Source: Utricularia gibba (lineage: Eukaryota; Streptophyta; Magnoliopsida; Lamiales; Lentibulariaceae). Taken from it: a DNA stretch of 64,000 bases. The stretch covers positions 1 through 64,000 of the forward strand of contig NEEC01000018.1 of assembly GCA_002189035.1 (NCBI GenBank), given 5' to 3'. Shown one piece after another: positions 57,420 through 64,000 of the stretch. Positions within the stretch are counted from its first letter, which is position 1, and each line of letters starts with the position of its first letter. A model generated the notes under the pieces. It was not told the DNA's origin, did not search any database, and saw nothing but the letters and a program-made list of their open reading frames with translations. The position numbers and the translations under genes are program-made.

Positions 57420-58022
57420 TGATGAGTCCTAGGAAGATAATGAAGTGTATTTAAAGAATGATGAGGAGTTTGTCCAAGTGAACACATTAGAGACAAAGAT
57501 GATTTCACCAGGACCAATGACTAGAAGCAAGAGCAAAATGCTTGAAGATACACTTAAGGCTCTACTCAATACAATTGGAATCAAACATGGGCTTGAAGAC
57601 ATCCCATCAAAAGAGTTCAACTACTTGAAAGTGGATTTACCTTAGAGCAATGGGCTTGTTAGACTTTTCTATTTCATTTAGTTTGGGCCAATTAATGTTA
57701 GAGCCCAATCCTAGACTATAAATACTCTAGAGATGTACTCTTTCAGGATCTTTAGTCATTTCATGTATGTTGTGAGGATCTCCTCTTCTTTGGATGCTTG
57801 AACACTCTTAACTTATCAAGCTTTGAGTTTGTGGCGTTCTAGGATTATCACTTCCAATCCCTCTCTCTTTTCTGAAGTGTGGCTCCTAATTTTCTTTGTT
57901 TCGAAGTCTGGTTGCAAGAGATTCATTCTCTTGAGGGTAGACTTGGGTGGGTTCTCTTCTAAGTTTCAAAATCACCTCTTGTTCGTGGGTTAATAATCTC
58001 TATATATTAGAGGGTCACATCA
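57420..58022 (+). repeat. 5' LTR, 603 bp
   Basis: Starts TGATGAGTCC, ends GGTCACATCA. TATA box CTATAAATA at 57716-57724. It contains a 66-codon open frame (57445-57645) with GPMTRSKSK, matching the integrase tail. It is homologous to solo LTR 8119-8712. Confidence 0.95.
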
Positions 58023-58024
58023 TT

Positions 58025-58036
58025 TGGTATCAGAGC
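58025..58036 (+). other. Primer-binding site, initiator-Met tRNA
   Basis: TGGTATCAGAGC, two bases after the LTR end. This is the standard plant site for tRNA-iMet. Confidence 0.95.
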
Positions 58037-58777
58037 TTTGGGTTCCTTTTCTTTATTAGTATCCTATTCTTGTGTTAGTTCTTACATTTCAGCTTATTGA
58101 AAAAAAAAGAGAAAAAAAAAAAGGTGCACTGGAAGTTTATTCTGGAAGAGCTTGAAATCCACTTTGAATTGATTAGGAAGAACATCATCAAGATCAACTT
58201 CAAGTGTGTGAAAGAGAAGGAGGATGAAGATGAAGACCTATCGCTTGCCATTGAATTATTGTTCACTCCTATACTTCACCCATTGCAACAAGTAATATAT
58301 TTCCTATTCTCTTTTATTTGAATAACCCATTCCTTGTCATTTTACTTGTCCCTACATTTCATTGGACTTTTCTCTTTCTTTATTGCCCATCCCTCTTTTT
58401 CTACAATCCCACAAGTAACGCACCTTGGGTTTAGTGCCCTTCCACCTGATTTTCCTATTCTCATTTGTTCATTGTCCATTCTTCTGGTTTATGCACTGCA
58501 ACAAGCAACAAACTTACATCCATCACACTTCTCCTCTGTGTCGTGAGTCAGTTAACACTGCCACCCTCACCAAACCCCATCATGACACCTTAACCCATAC
58601 CAATTTGGAAGTGATTAATTCGTTAGATGCCATGAGAACAAGCATGATGACATTAAAGAGTGCATCAAGGACTTGAAGCTTGAGGATTGAGTGGTAAACC
58701 TTGTGTGTGTTTCGCAGTTCTTTTAGTTTAGTCTCTTTTCTTCTTTGCTGCTCATTTTCTTTTGCCTTGTATTTAGG
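58037..58777 (+). other. Leader of the gypsy element
   Basis: 740 bp with an A-rich run (58100-58122) and short open frames that are not conserved in element X1. The sequence just before gag, 'gccttgtatttag', could be a splice acceptor. Confidence 0.6.
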
Positions 58778-59929
58778 ATGTCAAATTCCAGAAGTGAGCA
58801 TGAAAAGGATGACTCACCGGATGAGAGGTTCACTTTGAAAGCTATGCAACAGGAATTCACAAGATTGCATCGCATTCTGGAAAACATAAATGTCAGGCTT
58901 GATGAACACGAAAATTCGCAAAATGTTGCAAGAGCTCGAAGACAAGATAATTATGCTGCTGGAAGGGGTCGAGGCATTCAAATGCATCAACGCATCAACA
59001 CTGAACATGACTTAAGTGATCAACGAAGTGCGAGGACTGTTGGAAGAAGAGATCGAATCCTAAATACTGATGAAGAAGATGATTACCTTGAACATGGTGA
59101 AAATGATTCTGTACATGGTGATACAAGAAGATTTTGAGATCAGGGAGGCAGAAGAGATGGAGGAAGAATTGGAAAGGATCTTAACAACATCAAGATGAAG
59201 ATACCTCAATTTCAAGGAAAGAATGATCCAGATGCATATCTCCAATGGGAAACAAGAGTAGAACATGTCTTTGATTGCAACAACTTCTATGAAGAAAAGA
59301 AAATCAGATTGGCCTCCATGGAATTTAGTGACTATGCTGTAATTTGGTGGGATCAATTGGTTGCTAAAAGAAAGATTGACTCTGAAGAACCAATTCATAA
59401 TTGGGCTGAGATGAAAAGAGTCATGAGGAGGCGATTTGTTCCAAACCACTACCAAAGAGATGTTTATCAACGTTTACAGAATCTCAAACAGGGCTCAAGG
59501 TCAGTGGAGGAATATTGGCAGGAAATGGAGATCTTGATGATTAGAGCCAATGTGCATGAAGATAGGGAGGCAACTATGACTAGGTTCCTTCATGGGATGA
59601 ATAAGGAGATTTCAAATATTGCAGAGCTTCATCACTACATTGAGATGGAGGACATGATTCATATGGCCACAAAAGTTGAGAAACAACTCTCTAATAAGAG
59701 CTTTGCTCGAGATTTCAACAAGAGACCTCCTGGTTCGAGATTTGGAGGCACCAAAGAGTTACTGGAGAGAAATAAAGGGAAGTTATCCACAGAAAACTTG
59801 AAATTCGACATCCCATCAAGTTCCAAGCATGGGGAGCGACTGCCACCTCCAAAGGGTACTACAAGGAACATAAAATGTTTCAAATGCTTGGGGCATGGAC
59901 ATATTGTTTCTGAATGTCCAAATAAATGA
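58778..59929 (+). pseudogene. Gypsy gag
   Basis: Starts at ATG 58778 (MSNSRSEHEKDDSPDE). A coiled-coil-like N-terminal stretch (FTRLHRILENINVRLDEHE) is followed by an acidic linker, then the gag core from 59195 (KIPQFQGKNDPDAYLQWE, then RRFVPNHYQRDVYQRLQ). The zinc knuckle [14 protein letters not shown] is at the end (near 59890). Stops: TGA at 59135-59137 after DTRRF and TGA after CPNK at 59927-59929. The latter corresponds to CGA (Arg) in X1, so it looks like a CpG C-to-T change. Confidence 0.9.
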
Positions 59930-60543
59930 GCAATGGTGATAAGAGGCAATGGAGAAGTGGTTAGTGAAGATGAGGATGATCTGGTGGAGACAGAAGCTGA
60001 ATTGAGCGATGAGGATGAATTGCCTGTTTCTAGAGAAGTCTTAGTCACTCGAAAACACTTAACATTGGAGTGAAGGATAATGATGAGCAAAGGGAAAACT
60101 TGTTTCAAACACGGTGCTTTGTTAATGGGAAAGTTTGCAGCCTTATTATTGATGGAGGTAGTTGTACTAATGTTGCCAATAACATCTTGGTGGAGAAATT
60201 GGGAATACCAACCGTGAGGCACCCTAAGCCTTACAATTTGCAGTGGTTCAATGAAGGAAGTGAAGTAAAGGTTACCAAACAAGTACTTGTGACGTTTTCC
60301 ATAGGGAGATATGAAGATGAAGTCCTATGTGATGTTGTCCCTATGCATGCAAGCCATATTCTTATTGGGAGGCCTTGGGAATATGATAGAAAACCATTTC
60401 ATGATGGTTTCAAGAACAAGTATTCCTTCCATCATAATGGACGTTCCAACACACTTGTTCCATTGTCTCTAAAGGAGGCACATGAAGATCAAGTCAGAAT
60501 CCTGAGTGATGCTAGAGCCCTGCATAGTGCTAATGGAAAGTAA
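59930..60543 (+). pseudogene. Gypsy retropepsin (protease)
   Basis: After a short acidic linker the frame at 60070-60543 gives [20 protein letters not shown] and the active site [12 protein letters not shown], then VKVTKQVLVTF and the flap/end region HASHILIGRPWEYD. The catalytic Asp is present. The linker has a stop near 60072. The following spacer to RT is in another frame. Confidence 0.85.
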
Positions 60544-62200
60544 AGGAGGTCGTTCCTAAGGGAGAAAAGATGATTGGAGTGAAAATGAGTGAAAAAAAGA
60601 TTCGAAAAAGTGGAGAGAAAAGAAGAGATGGGAAAGACTTGAGTGAAAAAAGGGATGACAATGAGTGCATAACAGAAAGTGTAAACATGAGTGTTTTAGA
60701 AATTGAGAGAAAGAATGAGAGTCTATTAACAAGGCCAAGTGAGATTAGACACTCACTTCATGCTAGGCAACCATTTCTTCTACTTATGTACAAGGATGAA
60801 GTTCCTACTTTCCCTAACAATACTTCACCCATTCCATCTTGTATTGTATCTATCTTACAGGTATATGTAGATATATTTCCAGAAGAACTTCATGGCCTAC
60901 CTCCCCTAGAGGGATTGAGCATCAAATTGACCTTGTGCCTGGAGCACAACTCCCAAACCGACCAGCATACCGAACCAATCTAGAGGAGACGAAGGAAATA
61001 CAAAAGCAAGTTGAGGAACTGATGTCTAAAGGATTTTTGCGTGAGAGCATGAGCCCATGCTCTGTGCCGGTGTTATTGGTTCCAAAGTCTAATGGAACTT
61101 GGCGGATGTGCACAGATTGTCGTGCCATCAACAACATCACAATCAAGTATAGACATCCTATCCCTAGACTTGAAGATATGCTTGATGAATTGCATGGTGC
61201 TAGTGTTTTTAGTAAGATTGATTTGAGAAGTGGATATCATCAGATTAGAATGAAGGAAGGTGATGAGTGGAAAACGGCTTTTAAAACTAAGTTTGGTTTG
61301 TATGAGTGGGTTGTTATGCCTTTTGGATTAACTAATGCTCCTAGCACCTTTATGAGATTGATGAATCACATTCTTAGGCCTTTTATAGGTAGGTTTGTAG
61401 TTGTTTATTTTGATGATATTCTGATATATAGTAAGAGTATTGAGGAACATGTAGGGCATTTAAAAGATGTGTTAGATACCCTTAGAAAAGAGAAGTTGTT
61501 TGCCAACATCAAGAAGTGTGTCTTCTGCACAAACAGTGTCTCTTTTCTTGGATATGTTGTAAGTGATGCAGGAGTAGCTGTGGATGAAGAGAAAGTGAAA
61601 GCAATCAAAGAATGGCCAACACCTACATCAGTTGGTGAAGTTAGGAGTTTCCATGGTTTAGCAAGTTTCTATAGACGGTTTGTTAAGGACTTCAGCTCTA
61701 TAGCAGCACCCCTCACTCAATTGATCAAGAAAAATCATGCATTTCATTGGGGAGACGAGCAGGAACTTGCTTTCAAACAACTCAAGGATAAGCTTTGCTC
61801 AACACCTCTCCTAGCACTTCCAAATTGTTCTGATACTTTTGAAATTGAATGTGATGCATCAGATTTAGGCATTGGTACTGTATTGATGCAAAATGGACGT
61901 CCACTTGCTTATTTTAGTGAGAAGCTTCATGGTGCCACCTTCAACTATCCAACATATGACAAAGAATTATATGCATTGGTTAGAGCTTTGGAGACATGGC
62001 AGCACTACTTGTGGCCTAAGGAGTTCGTGATACACACTGATCATGAGTCTCTCAAACATTTGAAGGCTCAAGGAAAGTTAAATAGAAGACATGCTAAGTG
62101 GATGGAATTCATTGACACATTTCCATATGTGATCAAATACAAGAAAGATACGAAGAATGTGGTTGTTGATGCTTTATCTCAAAGGTACACTCTTTTAGTC
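60544..62200 (+). pseudogene. Gypsy reverse transcriptase and RNase H
   Basis: A charged spacer (60570-60840) leads to the RT lead-in ([12 protein letters not shown], then a frame change near 60910, [20 protein letters not shown]). RT motifs: [48 protein letters not shown], and the active site [12 protein letters not shown] (near 61400). The RNase H follows with [27 protein letters not shown] and [11 protein letters not shown], ending VVVDALSQR near 62180. From 60910 to 62587 the frame is open, so RT and RNase H look intact in themselves. Confidence 0.9.
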
Positions 62201-63466
62201 AATCTTGATGCAAGAATTCTTGGATTTGCTTTCATCATTGACTTATATGCTCATGATCACGATTTTGGGGACATTTATAAGGCATGTGAACTTGCTCCAT
62301 CTGGACTATTCTTTAAGAAAGATGGTTTTCTTTATAGGAAAGATAGGTTGTGCATTCCTTTTTGCTCCATACGTGATTTGATTGTTAGAGAAGCTCATGG
62401 TGGGGGACTAATGGGACATTTTGGTGTTAAAAAGACTCTTGATACTCTCACCCAACATTTCTTTTGGCCACACATGAGAAGGGATGTTGAAAGAATTTGT
62501 GATAGATGTATTTCTTGTAGGAAGGTTAAATCAACCACTGCCCCTAATGGTTTGTATACTCCACTCCCTACTCCTTCCCAACCATGAGAGGATATTTCTA
62601 TGGACTTTGTTTTAGGCTTACCTCGTACCTAAAGGGGTAGAGATTCAATTTTTGTTGTTGTGCACAGGTTTTCAAAGATGGCACACTTTATTCCTTGCCA
62701 TAAAACTGATGATGCATCTCATGTGGCTGATCTCTTCTTTAGAGAAGTTGTTAGACTTCATGGTATGCCTCTCACTATTGTCTCTGATCGAGATGCCAGA
62801 TTTCTCAGTCACTTTTGGAGAGTTCTTTGGAGTAAACTTGGCACTAAGCTGTTGTACTCAACAACATGTCACCCTCAAACCGATGGGCAAACTGAGGAAA
62901 CTAATTGCACACTTTCTACCTTACTTAGGATTATGATTAAATCAAATCTTAAGACTTGGGAGGAATGTTTGCCACTTGTTGAGTTTGCTTAAAATAGAAC
63001 CATGCATCTCACTACTAAATTATCTCCATTTGAAGTGGTTTATAGCTTTAATCCTCTTACACCTTTGGATATGTTACCTTTGCCTTGTGATGAGAAAGTT
63101 AGTTTAGATGGCAAGAAGAGAGCTGAAGAAATCAGAAGATTGCATGAAAAGGTGAAACAAGAGATTGAATGCAACAATGCAAAATATGCATCAGCAGAAA
63201 ATAAGGGGAGACGCAAAGTTGTATTCAAACCTGGCGATTGGGTTTGGCTTCATCTCAGGAAGGAGAGATTCCCTACCAAAAGGAAGTCCAAACTTCTACC
63301 TCGTGGAGATGGTCCTTTCCAAGTTGTTGAGCGCGTGAATGACAATGCATACAAGATAGATTTACCAGGTGAATATTCTGTTCATTCAACTTTCAATGTT
63401 GCTGATTTGTCTCCTTTCGAAATGGATACAGATTCAGGGACGAATCTTCCTAAAAAAGGGGGATGA
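62201..63466 (+). pseudogene. Gypsy integrase with altered catalytic site
   Basis: The zinc-binding HHCC domain (GHFGVKKTL, then [11 protein letters not shown]) ends in a TGA at 62585-62587, where relatives have Trp. The core then shows a second stop (TAA near 62630). The segment [14 protein letters not shown] has His where the first catalytic Asp belongs, while SDRDARF (second Asp) and TDGQTEETN (Glu) remain. A third stop follows LVEFA at about 62990. The C-terminus has the GPY-like RGDGPFQVVERVND and VHSTFNVADLSPFE. The frame ends at TGA 63464-63466, the LTR start. No chromodomain. Confidence 0.9.
63452..63463 (+). other. Polypurine tract
   Basis: AAAAAAGGGGGA immediately before the 3' LTR start TGATGAG, the plus-strand primer for retrotransposon replication. 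Confidence 0.85.
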
Positions 63467-63571
63467 TGAGCCCCAGGAAGATAATGAAGTGTATTTAAAG
63501 AATGATGAGGAGTTTGTCCAAGTGAACACATTAGAGACAAAGATGATTCCACCAGGACCAATGACTAGAAG
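63464..63571 (+). repeat. 3' LTR, first 108 bp only
   Basis: Matches 57420-57527 except at three C/T sites, then departs abruptly after 'atgactagaag'. The rest of the LTR is either deleted or displaced by an insertion that runs past the end of the window. Confidence 0.85.
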
Positions 63572-64000
63572 GATGAGAACATGTTGGATGTTATCGCGGA
63601 CATGTTCCAGGCCCGAATTTGGGTTTGAAGTGGATCGTGAGTGTCTATCAGCGCTTGTTCGAGTAAGGATTGGGCGAAAGAACGAAGCTAAGCCGAGGGC
63701 GAGAATGGAAAGGCATGTCGGCTCCTCTGCCGGTCCTCCAGTTAATTCCCCATCTCCTTCTACACTTTAGTTTTTTTTTTACACTGATGTTTTTCCCCTT
63801 TTTTGGGGTTTTTTGGATATTTTGGAATCCTGGTTTGGGATTCCCTTCCCTGGTTTACTTAGTTTTTGCATGTTGCTTCTGCCTTTACTGATCTTCCTGT
63901 TTGGCGTGTTGCGTGATTCGCCAGCCGCTTGGTTGGTTTTTTTGCTTCAGTATCTTCTTACCCTCGCACGATTGTCTCTAAGGATGGGACTCAGAACCTC
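63572..64000. other. Unrelated sequence after the broken 3' LTR
   Basis: Higher in G+C than the LTR and with T/G-rich runs (63772-63840). No match to any other part of the window and no recognised domain; a frame to 63770 shows nothing familiar. It could be the start of another transposon inserted in the LTR. Confidence 0.45.

Larger units (their letters stand above)
57420..63571 (+). mobile_element. Ty3/gypsy retrotransposon, CRM-like chromovirus type, near complete
   Basis: Order: 5' LTR (57420-58022), primer-binding site, leader, gag, protease, RT, RNase H, integrase, purine tract, 3' LTR (63464-63571, truncated). Integrase lies after RNase H, as in Ty3/gypsy. There is no chromodomain; the integrase tail region and the GPMTRSKSK motif coded inside the LTR fit the CRM lineage as I remember it. 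The first 108 bp of the two LTRs differ at three sites, all C/T changes. No right TSD can be checked because the 3' LTR is cut. Confidence 0.9.

Noticed and set aside
58097-58321. Lysine-rich 74-codon frame in the gypsy leader
   Set aside because: Created by an A-rich run; not conserved in element X1.
59659-60282. 207-codon minus-strand frame
   Set aside because: Exact antisense of the gypsy gag-protease.

Overview
The window is plant nuclear DNA, most likely from a flowering plant. It carries an intron-containing CYP78A cytochrome P450, a 13-exon NADH-cytochrome b5 reductase-like gene of the plant mitochondrial type, plant Ty1/copia and Ty3/gypsy retrotransposons primed by initiator-Met tRNA, and a PIF/Harbinger transposon. 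I see no bacterial-style gene order, tRNA, rRNA or CRISPR array. The species cannot be named from the sequence alone.

Region 1 (1 to about 18.0 kb) is a degraded head-to-tail tandem repeat with a unit of roughly 1.3 kb, broken up by retroelements. The insertions are two minus-strand Ty3/gypsy elements of one family (X1 at 2960-7133, X2 at 13345-16122), a solo LTR of a related gypsy family (8119-8712), a minus-strand copia 5' half (8841-11838) and a copia 3' end (16881-17300). With these removed, the tandem repeat pieces run nearly continuously from one to the next. This looks like old heterochromatin, possibly pericentromeric.

Region 2 (about 18.0-44.0 kb) is nested dead copia and gypsy sequence. 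Several layers can be ordered by target-site duplications (TSDs): copia C3 is interrupted by LTR U (TSD ATACT), which is interrupted by LTR Z7 (TSD CTTAG); copia C2 is interrupted by LTR V1 (TSD GCTAC); LTR V2 has TSD CATGA; Z6 is interrupted by U3. Most dated insertions are solo LTRs, showing heavy LTR-LTR recombination. Two Z LTRs (18127-19626 and 21395-22847) form an inverted pair whose outer 1.08 kb look identical.

Region 3 (about 44.0-57.4 kb) is a gene island. It holds a CYP78A gene on the minus strand with an apparent 1-base frameshift near its N-terminus, a 4.2 kb PIF/Harbinger transposon (transposase plus convergent Myb/SANT-like ORF, with an 88-bp tandem array between them), and an apparently intact CBR2-like gene on the plus strand.

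Region 4 (57420-63571) is a nearly complete plus-strand Ty3/gypsy element with LTR, primer-binding site, gag, protease, RT/RNase H and integrase. It is chromodomain-less and resembles the CRM chromovirus lineage. Several stop codons and frameshifts and a changed integrase catalytic residue make it dead as it stands. Its 3' LTR breaks off after 108 bp, and the last 0.43 kb is unrelated sequence.

The two host genes are independent. CYP78A is an organ-size P450 of the endoplasmic reticulum; the reductase is a mitochondrial flavoprotein. Everything else is selfish DNA, so the value of the window lies in insertion order, TSDs and rearrangement history.
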